64,000 nucleotides of DNA, from the NCBI GenBank assembly GCA_021234155.1, contig JAJEKV010000131.1:928774-992773 (forward strand). The letters run 5' to 3'. The notes under the pieces were generated by a model. That model was not told the origin of the DNA and made no database searches. It saw only the letters and a program-made list of their open reading frames with translations. This document shows, in pieces, positions 45,151 to 56,734 of this stretch. The DNA comes from Isoetes taiwanensis. Taxonomy: Eukaryota; Streptophyta; Lycopodiopsida; Isoetales; Isoetaceae. How positions within the stretch are numbered: the first letter of the stretch is position 1; every line of letters starts with the position of its first letter. The translations under genes were made by a program, and so were the position numbers.

Positions 45151-46240
45151 AAATGATGTCGCCCCGCAGAGATCGCGGGTCTCCCCACCTTGGGATCTTC
45201 CTAATCGCAACCGCAATCAACGTGGATGGCAATACAATATAATAGTTATACATTTACCAGATTACCCTAAGGTAATATTTTTAAAACATTATCACGCCAT
45301 CATACTATGGAATACTTAACAATTCACAACATCATTAAACAAGGTATTCACTATCTTAAGTTAGACAAAATTTCAACATTTCATATCTATAATTATTGTC
45401 CGAGGTATTTTCATTCCTTGCAACACATTCCAACAAACTTGTGTTGTAAGTCTTCGTGAGCTCGACCTCCTTTTGCCCTTCTGAGCCCCACCGCCTGCAG
45501 TGGGTCGACACTAACGTTAGTACCCTTTTTAATTATTTAATAAATTTTGGTTTATATGGTGACCAACCCACCTATCTACATGAATGCATGGCTAATCCTC
45601 CGGTAGGAAGAGGATGAATCTTCCATAATGGTCGTGGAGACAGCGGTACGCCCTATATGCCTATATGCATTTCATGCCTACACCTCTAGTTGCCCGGTGG
45701 AGGATATCCTTCTTTTGGGGGGGCTTGAAGGATGGATTCCTCCTATCAAAGCATATATGGGGCTAAAGGTGCTTTTCCCTATCAATGCATTCCTTAATGA
45801 CCTCCTTTCTTTCGAGGTCGCCTACTTCCGTGGATGGAAGTAGGCTTTTCTAATCTACCTTCTCCTCGCCTAAATGGAAACGCCGGGTCATGCCTACATT
45901 GACATTACACCGCCCTAGAGATCACCAAGTAGTGGTCTCATCATCGGTAGAATAGCCAAGATGCGACCCATACTGGGCATAGGTTGCATGGGAGATTAAT
46001 CTATACAAGAATTAACCTTACACAAATCGACATGCTCGAAAGCCATTTCTTGGAGATTTCGTCAGCCCCATTGTTCCATAAATCGTGGGTGCTTTACCAA
46101 ATCCTTCTTAAAGCACCACGCCAAGGCTCTTCCATCGCAAAGTGCTTCCATTTGACTAAGTATTGAGGAACTCGAGCCTCCTTGTCTTCTTGAAAGCTTT
46201 ATCAAGAATCATTTTCGAACTATTTCCATGCTCCTCCGAT
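45151..46240 (-). other. 3' untranslated region of the nested gypsy element
   Basis: Between the end of pol and the LTR, with no reading frame of note. It contains a purine run GAAAGAAAGGAGGTCATTAA at about 45797-45816, which recurs in the outer element at about 62691-62709 and could be an additional polypurine tract. Confidence 0.6.
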
Positions 46241-49200
46241 ATTTCAACAACATTGGAGTGTCCAAGATCATTCTGATTTGGAGTATGCTTCTTCAACAAA
46301 CTCACGTGGAAGACCTTATGAATCTTTTTAGGTGGCCGGCAATTCCAACTTGTAGGATTGATTACCTACTCTCTTGATTATTCTCAAGGGTCCAGCCCAC
46401 CTTGGAGCAAGCTTCTTTGCAATTGCCAATCCTCGAGCCACTGCCTATTCACCTTTATCTTGAGCCATACATCATCTCCAACTTTGAACTCTCCATTGCT
46501 TGATGCTTGCCTGGCGATGCTTTTCGGAGGCTTCTTGTCGCTAGCAGATAACCTCGAACTTCTTCCGCCGTGATATCGCCAACATCTCACCCAAACTTCT
46601 ACTTTGACACTGGGTTGTGCTAATTAATCCTGAGTTAGGCAATCGATAGCCATAATTGATCATAAATGGGCTACATTTGGGGATGATTCCCGCTTGGTGC
46701 TATTGTATGCAACCCACCAAGTGAATAAATTCTTCCACATACTTTTGCTTATTCCGATATAGTTTTAACATCTTCTAAGATCCCGTTGGTCCGCCTCCGT
46801 CCGCCATCCATCCGTCTGAGGATGATACGCGGCTCATGGATAGCTTGGTCTCAAATCGTCGCGAAGAGGTCTTGCCAAAAGGCACTCATGAACCGGATCC
46901 TGGTTTGAGATAATCTCCCCTTGGCATGCCATGAAGCCCCAAGATCTCTTTGGTGAAGAGCTTTGTCAGATCCATAGTCTGTACATTGGTCCGCAAGGCA
47001 CAAAATGTGCCATCTTGACAACAACTTGTCGACCACCACTACCATCAAGGCATCCTTGCCTCTCACTCTTCTTGGGAGTCCTGTGATGAAATCCATGTCG
47101 ATTACCTCCCACTTAGCGTTTGGCACCGCTTAGTGGCTCCTAATGCCCCCTGGAATTGAAGCTGCTCCCTTCGTCTGGCGGCATAGTCGACATTCCTTGA
47201 TGTAGCGAGCTATTTGCTTCTTCATTCCTCGCCAATAATAGTCGCAAGACTTTGAAATATGTTTTCATGAATCGCATGGCCAGCCTATTGGGCTGTTGTG
47301 TCATGGAGGATCAACTTCCTTATTACCGATGATTTGTGCACGCACAACTTGTTCTTATGGTATAACAGGTTGCTTTCCTTCTTATAATGCTTGAAGGCCT
47401 CCCGCTCTTTATCCGTTTCTAGCCTCCTTAGAGAGGCTTGCCCATACTTCCCTCGAAACCCACATCCGCTGGCAAGGACTCTTCAATCTTCTTACCAAAG
47501 TCATTGGAGAGTCGAAATTGCATTGCAATGCACTCTAGTTGTCGAGGGGATGCCTTGAAAGCGCATCTGCTACCACATTGAGCTTCCCGCTTGTAGACTA
47601 TATCAAAGTCATATTCTTCGAGGAACTCCATCCATCTCCCGTTGCTGGGATTAAAGGTGTGGTTGCGTGAATACATATTGGAGGCTCGATGGTCGGTATC
47701 CAATTGGAACTTCCTTCCCAAGAGATAGTGCCTCCATATTCTTAATGCCCCGACAGCGCCAAGCAATTCTGATCGTCGCGTTGGGCGGCGTGTCGTCGTT
47801 CATCTTTAAAGGAATCATGCGTACCACCGCACGGCTCTTCTTGCATAAGCCTTTGCTTTTTGTGGCTATCTTACTGCATACATTTGCTACAAGCTTATCT
47901 TTCTCGAGGGTGCAAAGGCAAGATAAGGAGAGCCGTCGAGGAGCTTCTTTCAACAATTCAAACCTTTTGGGCTTTCACATTGCCAATGCTCTACCCAATC
48001 TTTCACCTTCTACGCCCCGTCCGGTGCACGTTAGCGGGGCTGCTATCTTAACAAAGTTCTTCCGCGAACTTCTGTAGTACCACTGCTAGGCCAAGAAAAC
48101 TTACGACCTGCGTGCACATTCGCCCGTGCCCGGCCCTTTGAATCAACGCCTCAATCTTGGCGGGGGTCGGTCCGAGGATGCCTTACTGCCAGATCACATG
48201 ACCAAGGTATTCCACCTTCTGTTCTTGGTGGCGCCGACAACGAAGGCGTACAACCGGTGCCTCTTCAACTTCTCTAGCACCCTTCTTAAGTGTTGCACGC
48301 GTGCTCTTCAAAGGGATCTCGCTTATACACCAAAAATGTCATCAAAGAAAACAATCACAAAGGTGTCCGGGAACTCCCTCAAGATATCGATTCATGAGCC
48401 TCATGAACGCTAAGTGGGGCATTTGATAAGCCTAAAAGGCATCACCGTGAACTCATAATGCCCATACCGCCGTCAGGCTGGGTCTTGTGGATATCTTCCT
48501 CCTTTATCCGGGTATCGATGATAACCTGACCTTAAGTCGATTTTTGAGAAGATCTTTGCTCCTTGAAGCTGATCCATCAAGTCGCCCGATCTTGGAAGCG
48601 CATACTTGTTCTTAATGGTGTGCTTATTCAACTGCCTATAGTCTATGCACATCCTCAAGGATCCATCCTTCTTCTTGACAAAAAGAATGGGCGCCTCCAA
48701 ACGTAGACACTAGGTCTAATGAAACCTAGGTCGAAAGCTCACGCAGAATCGCTTCTTCAGCTCAGGCAACTCTAGCGTTGTCATTCTATATATGAGCCTT
48801 GCTTGTAGGCTTTGTTCGGTTCGAAAGTGCTTTATCGCGACCTCGACTCCTATAAGGAGGGAGCTGCTTGATCTCATCCTCGAAAGAGATCGTTGGAACT
48901 CCGTGATCAACTTAGCTATTTGCTTCGGCAGCCTTAAGCTGACATCTTGTCTTCTTTGCTTCCTTCCAATTCGCGCTAATCTCCGCTTGAAGATGTATGC
49001 TACTTGCTCACTCTTGATGCACTTGAACAGTAGTTTTAGAAGACATGCACCTTTGCATGATGATGGGAACAACTTCTTTACCGTTATCTCAATGATCTTG
49101 CCGTTCGGGTGTTGGGAAGGTCACCTTCCGCTTCCACAATGCGATAATGGCCCCTCGGCTATCCAAGGTACTCCATACCTATTATCAAGTCAGATTTGGC

Positions 49201-49530
49201 GGGTGCCCATTACCTCCCCGGCCCCTTTATCCGGATCTTAATCCCAGAGCAAGTCGATGTCAAAGTTGATTCTTTACCCCGCCTGCGCCTTCTTGCTCCT
49301 TGCTAAGACAACGGGCCTTGGCTTTGACTTTAATGGTTTCAACTTCAACATTTGAACCATTCGGGAGATGCAAAGTTATGGCTACTTCCCTAATCTATCC
49401 GGACTATAAATGACTTGGCCTTGGCCTTTCCTAACCGTGGAAATTACTTTATACCGGGTTTGCTCTCGTATCTATTATGCAAAGATATGACACTCACCCC
49501 GATGTAGTCGTCTGAGGCCTCCCTCGTCAA
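46240..49530 (-). pseudogene. gypsy pol (protease region, reverse transcriptase, RNase H, integrase), nested element
   Basis: Order on the minus strand: a protease-like stretch near 49.45 kb (CIIDTRANP, catalytic region not convincing); reverse transcriptase with [20 protein letters not shown] and [15 protein letters not shown] (48700-48473), and VIVFFDDI near 48330-48345, the catalytic FxDD box; RNase H with LGRKFQLDTDH and RWMEFLEEYDFDIVY (47766-47428); integrase with VIDMDFITGLPRRVRGKDAL and RFMSAFWQDLFATI (47126-46851); and FKVGDDVWL near 46480. Frameshifts separate nearly every block, one of them exactly at the conserved Gln after SGYH, where CATCAGATA is expected but CATCGATA is present. 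Confidence 0.88.
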
Positions 49531-50949
49531 TTGCCAAATGGCCAAAGTGTCCCAATCTCCCAACCTCTAGCTAGCCAGACTCATGACATATGGGCGCGCT
49601 CATTGCCCTATGGCTTTGGCTGAAACACCAAGCAAAGCTGCTTTTTCTATGCACTCTGTCTCTTCTCCTTAAGGGGCATGGCTGTGTAAAGGATCGTGAC
49701 CGCTTTTGGAGTAGTTTGACCCCTTCCTATTTGTCTTTAAAAGATACACCCTTCTTCTCCTGTTTGCTTCCCTTTGATTGCCACTATATGGGGCTCTAGC
49801 CGGTCCTGGGCTGGCCGTCCCTCGGCTGAACGCGCCACGCTTTGCCTTTATCTTGGTAATTTTGCTGCTCTGCCCGCTATTAGGAGGTCCTGTTTCCTTG
49901 CAAACTTATTGCCTTGGACTCCGGCTGATCACGTTTCTGCGGGTTTTATTGCCCTTACAAGCTTGCGGATCTCCTCATTCCAGACCTTCAATGTAGCTTT
50001 CCCTTTGCGTGCTTCTCACCTAACTTTGGCACATACAGCCTTAGCCTCATAAATTCCTCACGTATATACGTCTTGACTTGTTGCCTTTGCCGCGAACCCT
50101 CAGAAGCGGCTTAGCATCATCGGACTTGTGCTCTCTTGGGACGAATGGCGCAGAAGGCTTTAGCAAACTTCTTGAACACGCAAGCATCCCCGCTTAAGCC
50201 ATGAGCCTTGCATAGCCCCTTCCACCAAATGCGCGTCTTTGCTCCCTGGGGTTATTTGTTGCCAAGCCACCGCCTTTATCCTTATCCTTCATACCATAGG
50301 CATTTGCCGTTATTCGGCTCATCTCGTCAAGCCAAGCCTGCGCCTCCATGCGACCTTTGTTCTACTTCGAGAATTGCTCGAGCTTCGGCCTTCAAACATT
50401 TCCCAATCGCAGTCTACTTTCTTACGGTAGTCGGAGGTTCTTGTGTCCCTTTTGCCGTCCGTGGGGGGTTCCTCTCCTTTTCGTGCGCTTTCGGACTTGG
50501 TTACGCCCCTTCTTCTTCCTCGAGTCGAGGTCGAATCGAGCTTGAGTAGGAGAGTCCGGCTGGGGGACCTTCCTCTTTGCTCCTCTTCTTGTCTCTATCG
50601 TTCTCAGGAGCTGATGCTTGCGTAAGATTAGCGTTACCACCGAACCTGCTCACGCGTGCGGACTTAAAGGCCTTTATGCGATTCGAGGTCCGTCCTCATT
50701 TGCGATATTTCTTCTTACGGGGTCATTTGTCCAAATTCTTCAAAGTTCCTTTTCCTTGCTTTCGGGCGGGCTCTGTTCCCTGTAAGTTCCCGCGGTTGTC
50801 GTTCTCTGCAAGGGGCCTCTAAATGCATACACAAGTGGTTCATATCTACATGGTTAGTTTTCCTTGCTTTCTTGCATTATTTATGTTTGTTGGCATGGTT
50901 GGGGAACACAAAATATATCAACAAAACATTTATAGTGCAAAGAGAATAT

Positions 50950-52546
50950 TATATTTATATTTTATATTACACTAATACAAAAAATTGCAACTACTGCTAA
51001 TCATTCCATTTATGTTGGGGTAAGATGGATTATCCTCGGGAACTTTTTCACTTGGGCTGTTCCACCGAATGGCCCAAGTTCCTAAGGACATTGGCTGGAG
51101 ATCCACCTGTAATGCTCTTGCCAAATCTTCTATTCTGCGGTGGGAGGTATAAAGGCTGGCATCAGCGACGATCTTCTTACGCCTTTGAAGGTATGGCGGA
51201 AGTCGAAGGCGTCGGTGCTACCTCTTCACCGGGATTGCATGCCGATTGTTAGGGGTAACCGTGCATCTTGGCCGAATCAATCGAGTGCAATCAGCACGAT
51301 ACTCCTTCCCACACCTCGCCTCGAAGGGGTGAACTTGCGGTGGATACTTAGCTATTCTTCCATCCATCAGCGATGGCGTGTAATGGCCCGTAGTGACCGT
51401 TTAGTTGAGGCGGATCCTCGCCCTTTCGGTATCCAGCTGCGGTAATGCGCTTCAAATCATCATCAACCTCCACCGTGGTGAGCCCCGTAGTCTCCGGGTT
51501 CTTTGTCAAGCCCTCCCGAGGGGTGAATACCGCCCCTATCAGGGGAGGTGCTGCTTGAGGGCCAGCTTGCTTGGATTAGGATGTTTGAGGTCGCATAGGC
51601 GGATCCCCATCTAATTTCACGAAGAGCAAAGGAACTCTTCCTCCGTCGGTTTGCATTCCTGCGCCTTGTCTCCTCCATAATCTGCCTGATATTTGCCCAG
51701 GGCGGATGCCTGAGGTAAACTCTCCCGCGTTTCTCTTATGTAAATGTCGGGAGGGGGGGAAGTGGGACTCTCCTCGGACGATGAAGTCGCCCAAGAATGC
51801 GATTGTTGGTGCAAAGAAGTTGGTCGGGCAGCTTTCCCGGTGAACCCTGAGGTTTTGAATGTCGCCAGGAGCGTAAACTCCTCACCTTCTCGACTATAAT
51901 GGAGCTAGGCTTGTGATGCCTAACCCTAACTTGGGGGTGGGCATTCCGAGTCCGAAAACTTCTTCGCCAAGTCTTGCCACTCCCGCCTTTTGTCGCCGCT
52001 CCCTCCGGCCGGGTCGAGCCCGACATAGTCTTCCCTCTTCTTGAATTCTGTTCTTCCGAAGTCTTCACTTCCTTCCCTTCCCGCCTCCCGCTCATTGGTG
52101 AGGAGCCGTTGTTCGCCACTATGGCTAATGGGTCCACGCCCATGGGGGAATGGAGTTCCCCCGCGGTGTTCTCTGACGCCGATTGGGTAAGAAAGATTGC
52201 CGTGGTGGGTGTTCAAAGAGAAGTACTTGGTCCCGGTGGCAGTTTGGACCATTGGCTCGTGTGCGATGCTGGCTTTGTTTGTGATGCAGTATTTGGCGAT
52301 GTTAGGGACATCGTCTAATTACCCTGAGGGGCGTCTAGGAACAAAAATATCCTACACAAGGGGAAAGCTAAGACTAGCCCGGGTTCTACCCTAGCTTGGA
52401 ACTTCAGTCAAGACTCTACTATAAGGCCGGGATGCAAGGTTGCTTGGCGTCTACCTCCTTCTCAAGATCCGGAAGATTTGGCTCCACGTCGGCCTCAGCG
52501 AGCATATTGTTGGCGCCCACCATCTCATGGAAATCGAAGTTGCCAT
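50950..52546 (-). pseudogene. gypsy gag, nested element
   Basis: ATG at 52546 (MATSISMRWW), 110 bases after a TATAAATA box. Pieces in several frames match the outer gag: MVQTATGTKYFSL region (52.25 kb), KPSSIIVEKVRSLRSW (51.92 kb) and PSLMDGRIAKYPPQV (51.34 kb). Downstream, 50.2-50.8 kb is Lys/Arg/Glu-rich and ends in AHGLSGDACVFKKFAKAFC, a possible short metal-binding or linker part before pol. Structural capsid-type protein; not translatable as it stands. Confidence 0.75.
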
Positions 52547-52656
52547 TGATTAATTGCGGAAGAGGGTAACAAACGGTTGCAAGAGCCTCGAGGGTTAAAA
52601 AATCGGCTAGAAGGGCAGGAGCAGATTTGTAGGGTGCTATCGAGAAATGGCGGGTC

Positions 52657-52664
52657 TATTTATA
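52657..52664 (-). promoter_or_regulatory. internal TATA box 2 of the nested element
   Basis: TATAAATA on the minus strand, preceded by the palindromes at 52854-52918 and 53048-53115, as in the outer element. Confidence 0.7.
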
Positions 52665-52853
52665 GAAAAGGGGAAACCCTAATTTTTGGATGACTTTGAA
52701 AATTTCCTAGGATTGGGTAATTCTAACTTATCGAGGTCAAAATAGGAGTTTGAGGGACTATATGAGATGCTTGAACAAGGCTAGGTTACCTAAAAGATGC
52801 TATCAAATGAGGTTGAAGGTGACTTTGACAAGTCTGGTGAAGAAATGGTAAGA

Positions 52854-52918
52854 GGTCTCACGGCTTGCTCTCGCTTCAAAACTAACTTTTTGTTTTGCGA
52901 CCGGTATTTTGTGAGACA
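52854..52918. promoter_or_regulatory. GTCTCAC-type palindrome, nested element, copy 4
   Basis: GGTCTCACGG and TTGTGAGACATC at the ends, with CAAAACTAACTTTTTGTTTTG in the centre (6-bp perfect stem). The centre differs completely from the outer element's centre but pairs as well. Confidence 0.85.
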
Positions 52919-53047
52919 TCGATCTCATTCGATCAAAGGTGTCCAACTTGGGTAAACTAATGGTGTAAGGGTGATGGGCTCATCAAATTAGGCAGAATCG
53001 ACCCCTTATTTGGTCAATTTGGAGCTGTTTTGGTCAAGTTTGGTAGA

Positions 53048-53115
53048 GGTCTCACGACTTTAGCCTCGCTTCAATACTAACTTTTTAGTTTTGCGACCCG
53101 GTAGCGGTGTGAGAC
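53048..53115. promoter_or_regulatory. GTCTCAC-type palindrome, nested element, copy 3
   Basis: GGTCTCACGACTTTAGCC on the left, AATACTAACTTTTTAGTTTT in the centre, GGTGTGAGACATC on the right. Confidence 0.85.
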
Positions 53116-53279
53116 ATCATGTCTCGGCTTGCAAATGTCCTATTTCAACTGGAATAAAAGCTAAAACTTATTAATTTGCTCTAATTAACCAAGTTTATGT
53201 CATCAAAGTACACAAAATTGCTCTATATTACAAAATTTTTAATTATTTACAACAAAAGTTTTTCTTGGCGTTCTCCCTT

Positions 53280-54511
53280 AATGCGGGTCGCCAAGACTCA
53301 TGTCTTGTCGCATTAAGGTTACCACTTTTTGGCATGGATAGGGCTGTTGAATCTTAAAATGTTGCACTATCTTTGCCTCCAGCCTCTTGCATTGCCAGCC
53401 GCGCCTCGTCCATTGACTCTAAAAGTCAGATTGCGTAGGCTGCATCACTTCACGCCATAACCAGAGCAAAGGGGCCGCGGGGGAATTAGAGAGACCAGAA
53501 AACAGCGGAAGTGTCTATCTCCCTTAAGCTCTTCTCTCCACCTCCCTTCTATCAGCTTTTCTTCACGGGTGGCGGCTTGGGAACCTTGGAAGCTTGGTGG
53601 TGGCGGCCCTTAAGGTTTCTTTGCTTCGTTGGTCGCCCTCCCTCGATGAACTTAACCACATTTTTCTTCATAATATTTGTTGTAGGCCTCCCATTTCTTC
53701 ATGTAGGCCTCGTGCTCTCTCATCTTCCTCCGTAAATCTTCACCCCTGTCGGTGGCGTAGGCTTCCGGGCGGTCGTGGTTAGTTTCTTTTCTATCCCATG
53801 CCGAGATTTTTCGGGGGTTTCGCGCTTGGTCTTCTTTGGGGTTGCTTTCGGTAGGCTGCTTTCGGGTACTTCACCTTTCGTCGCTGGGTGCTTGGAAGAG
53901 CTTCCACCTGCGGCGTTAGGGTTAAGTCCCCATCCCGAAAAGTGCGTGGGAGGGTTTGGGGGTTCGTCGGGGTTGCGGCTCCTTGATGACTATGTTGGGG
54001 TTCGGCCTCTTCCTTGGCGGGTGGTCCTTCGTTCTCCTTATACCCGCCCACGAACTTCCCTTTTGCTTTCTTCTTCTCTTCTGGCGCCTTTTTGTTCCTC
54101 TTCCTTCCTTTTCCTCTTTTTTGTCTTCCCTTCTCTTCTGCATTTTCGTATTTCCTGATGAACCTTCTAAGGTTTGCTACCTCCGTGGCTCGGACACATC
54201 ACTTGCTCATCACCTTTCGAGGATCTACGTGGATTAGCGTCGAATAGTGCGCTTGTTCTGGCTGGCTGGATCTCAGCTCTATTCCTTCCTCACGCCTCCC
54301 TCGTCTCCTCGTCCATGGGTTGATTGATGTGGCCCTCGTCTGCTCTGCACGCTGGTTGAAGCCCTCAATCGAGATCGGGCGTGTCTTGCTCCTCGTCAGA
54401 AAGGCGAGCGTCCCCTCTGCGAGCCTCTCATGAACATCTTCGAATGATCTCCGCCGATTTTGGTGGCTTCGCTGGCGGCAGCTTCCTTCTTGATCTGTTT
54501 GGTTGGGCCAT
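53280..54511 (-). pseudogene. pre-gag reading frame of the nested gypsy element
   Basis: Starts at 54511 (MAQPNRSRRKLPPAKPPKSA), about 105 bases after a TATAAATA box, and then loses frame. Other frames keep strongly basic or acidic stretches: EDKKEEKEGRGTKRRQKRRR (54.14 kb) and QRRKVKYPKAAYRKQPQRRP (53.9 kb). Unknown function. It is in the same position as 41000-42250 of the outer element. Confidence 0.5.
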
Positions 54512-54616
54512 GCTTTTCACCGGATCGTCAATCGGGATAAAAGCGTAGAGATCGCCTAAGTTGGGAAAAGCGGATTTCTAGGGCTTGGACCCGAAAAAAT
54601 GAGGGGGTTCTACATC

Positions 54617-54624
54617 TATTTATA
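54617..54624 (-). promoter_or_regulatory. internal TATA box 1 of the nested element
   Basis: TATAAATA on the minus strand, with palindromes at 54726-54790 and 54913-54975 upstream of it. Confidence 0.7.
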
Positions 54625-54725
54625 GCTTGGGGAATTTTAGGTCAAAACTCAAGTTGCTGCGTTTAACATGCTAAGGCACCAACTTATCTAAAACTTATAC
54701 TTATTTGGACTTTTTTCTACCTATT

Positions 54726-54790
54726 GGTCTCACGGCTTGCGCCTCGTTCCAATACTAATGTTTGGATTCGCGACCGGGCGGTTTTGTGAG
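54726..54790. promoter_or_regulatory. GTCTCAC-type palindrome, nested element, copy 2
   Basis: GGTCTCACGGCTTGCGCC on the left, AATACTAATGTTTGGATT in the centre, CGGTTTTGTGAGAATC on the right (last arm degraded). Confidence 0.75.
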
Positions 54791-54912
54791 AATCTCATAC
54801 ATTTCTAGGGTTTTTAGGTAATTAAAACATGCTATTCTAACTAATTCCTATTTTAGAATTAGCCCTACCACATTATTTTTCTCAAATTCATCATGTTTTG
54901 GTGTTCTTAACC

Positions 54913-54975
54913 GATGTCTCATAGCTTTAGCCTACCGGCTTCAAAACAAAAATTTAGTTACCCGGATGTGAGACC
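54913..54975. promoter_or_regulatory. GTCTCAC-type palindrome, nested element, copy 1
   Basis: ATGTCTCATAGCTTTAGCC on the left, AAAACAAAAATTTAGTT in the centre, GGATGTGAGACC on the right. Confidence 0.7.
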
Positions 54976-55165
54976 ACCTCACTTGGAAATTTTTGGCTCA
55001 TTCTTTTTAATCTTGTTAAATTCCAATTCACCTAATTGTTACTAGCTTAGCATAAACTACAAAGGTGAGAAAAAAATTTTCCCACTTTTTCGAGGCTTGA
55101 GGATCCTATCAAGTTAGTACTTTGGGAACATGGTCGGTGCTTTGCTCTTGGTCTCCAAGAACATT

Positions 55166-55179
55166 GCTCGACGATACCA
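55166..55179 (-). other. altered primer-binding site of the nested element
   Basis: The minus strand reads TGGTATCGTCGAGC where TGGTATCAGAGC is expected: the CAG has become CGTCG. It lies two to three bases after the LTR end. Confidence 0.85.
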
Positions 55180-55181
55180 GC

Positions 55182-56729
55182 GTGGCGTCCCCTACTGGGT
55201 AATGCCGGATTGCTCTCACCGTATACAAAGCAGGAGTTCTTCCCCACACCAGCTCCATCGCGTCTGGGGCCCTCCACATATCACTTTGCACGTGCGAGTC
55301 CCGATTGGGAAGAGTGAAGGTGTCATTTGTCCCCTGTCTCCCCGGGGGCCTACCTAGGCTGGCGGAAGCATAAACATACATGTCGGTACCAACAGAATCC
55401 TCCATCCACCCGGAGGGTGTGGTATATCAACATTATCTGCATAGACATTGGTCGGCACATCACATGGGGAATCCTACTGAGGCTCGGACTCAAGGGGTGG
55501 ATCGACGGCTTGGGTCTCGAGTTCATTGCGCATGTAATTCATGGCAATGGATTTGGGCGGGCATAAGAACATGGCATAGGGTTGTCCCTCCCATCCCGCC
55601 CCTCACATTGCACACTTTGCGTAAAGGTCAGTGAAAAGTGTTGGGACTGATTGTAGCCGGATGCATGGCCAGAAGGGCTATTCCACGGGTCTCATCCTCC
55701 CAGTTCGATGGGGGCGGTAGGGATCACTCCCCTCGAGGAGATCTACATTGCGACTCAAGGTGACACAGAGGGCCTTGCGTCATTGGTGAACCTTTGATCG
55801 GAAAGTGTACACCACTTCCGGGTGTCGAGCCCATGCCTGACCCGCGCACTCGGTGGTAAGCCATTAGACCTAGTCACAATGATCCCGGTAGGCCTTACAC
55901 ACCGGGGGATGGATTTCAAGAGTCGAACATGAACCTCCTTCTTAGCCCGGTCGGCCCCTTCACCCACAAACCGGTGTGGCTCTTGTACAAGTAGAATCTA
56001 CAATTGTGCTAGAGAGGCTACTCTGGAGCATCAACTACAAGCTTTGGGGCCTCTACCCCTTCCCAATACAAAGGAGTTCACAGAGATACATCATCCAAAT
56101 ACATCTGGAAAGAGCTAAAAAGAACTAGATCTAATCATAGAGTTAGGTTCTTTAGTTAGTGTCAAGATCTACGATCTAGATAGCTGCTATGGGCAATTTA
56201 ATAGTCTAAACCTACTGATTCTATGACTAGAAGATGGTTTAAGCTATTAAATTGACCAAATACCTGGATCCTTGAGTGGCTCCTCGACTGAGTTCAACCA
56301 TCCTGAAATTTGGCGAATTCCGGGGGCCCGATGGTGCAATTAAACGGCGTCCGGGAGGCGTTTTGGCTCTGGGGCAGCCAAGACTGGAAGACTCTAAAAC
56401 CCTAAGGGCCGAAAAACTAGCAAGCTAGGGTTTCCTACCCTAAATAGACATGGGGTTTAGGCTAGGGTTTCCAATTACCCAATTTGGCATGTGGGATAGT
56501 GGAAAAGCCCCACTGCCTTTAATGGCTAGGTGGCAAAATATGCCAACATGGAAAGGTGTGCCCTCATTAATGTGCACATGTGCATTAATAATATATGAAC
56601 ACTCTAGCAAGTTGCCCCTAGGGCTACTTACGGCTATTCGTTGGCGTTACCGTCGGGATTCGGTGCGGTAATGCGGCGTGGAGCGATGCGATATCGATCT
56701 GGGGGCCAGGTATCGTCTTTGAAACGTCG
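55182..56729 (-). repeat. 5' LTR of the nested element
   Basis: Matches 43576-45136 along its length. It ends GGGGACGCCACG next to the primer-binding site. Its start, near 56729, is less clear because the first bases (expected TGTGG) are altered. Confidence 0.85.
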
Positions 56730-56730
56730 A

Positions 56731-56734
56731 GCAT
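56731..56734. other. target-site duplication, right
   Basis: GCAT directly after the nested element, followed by CAAAGCCTAGCCC of the outer gag. The matching copy is at 43572-43575. Confidence 0.6.

Larger units (their letters stand above)
43576..56729 (-). mobile_element. nested Ty3/gypsy retrotransposon
   Basis: A minus-strand element of about 13.15 kb with two LTRs (55182-56729 and 43576-45136), primer-binding site, pre-gag frame, gag, pol and polypurine tract in the right order. It is inserted in the gag of a + strand relative. Both copies are of the same family: LTRs, gag, pol and the palindrome-TATA modules all match. The coding parts are heavily frame-broken. Confidence 0.9.
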
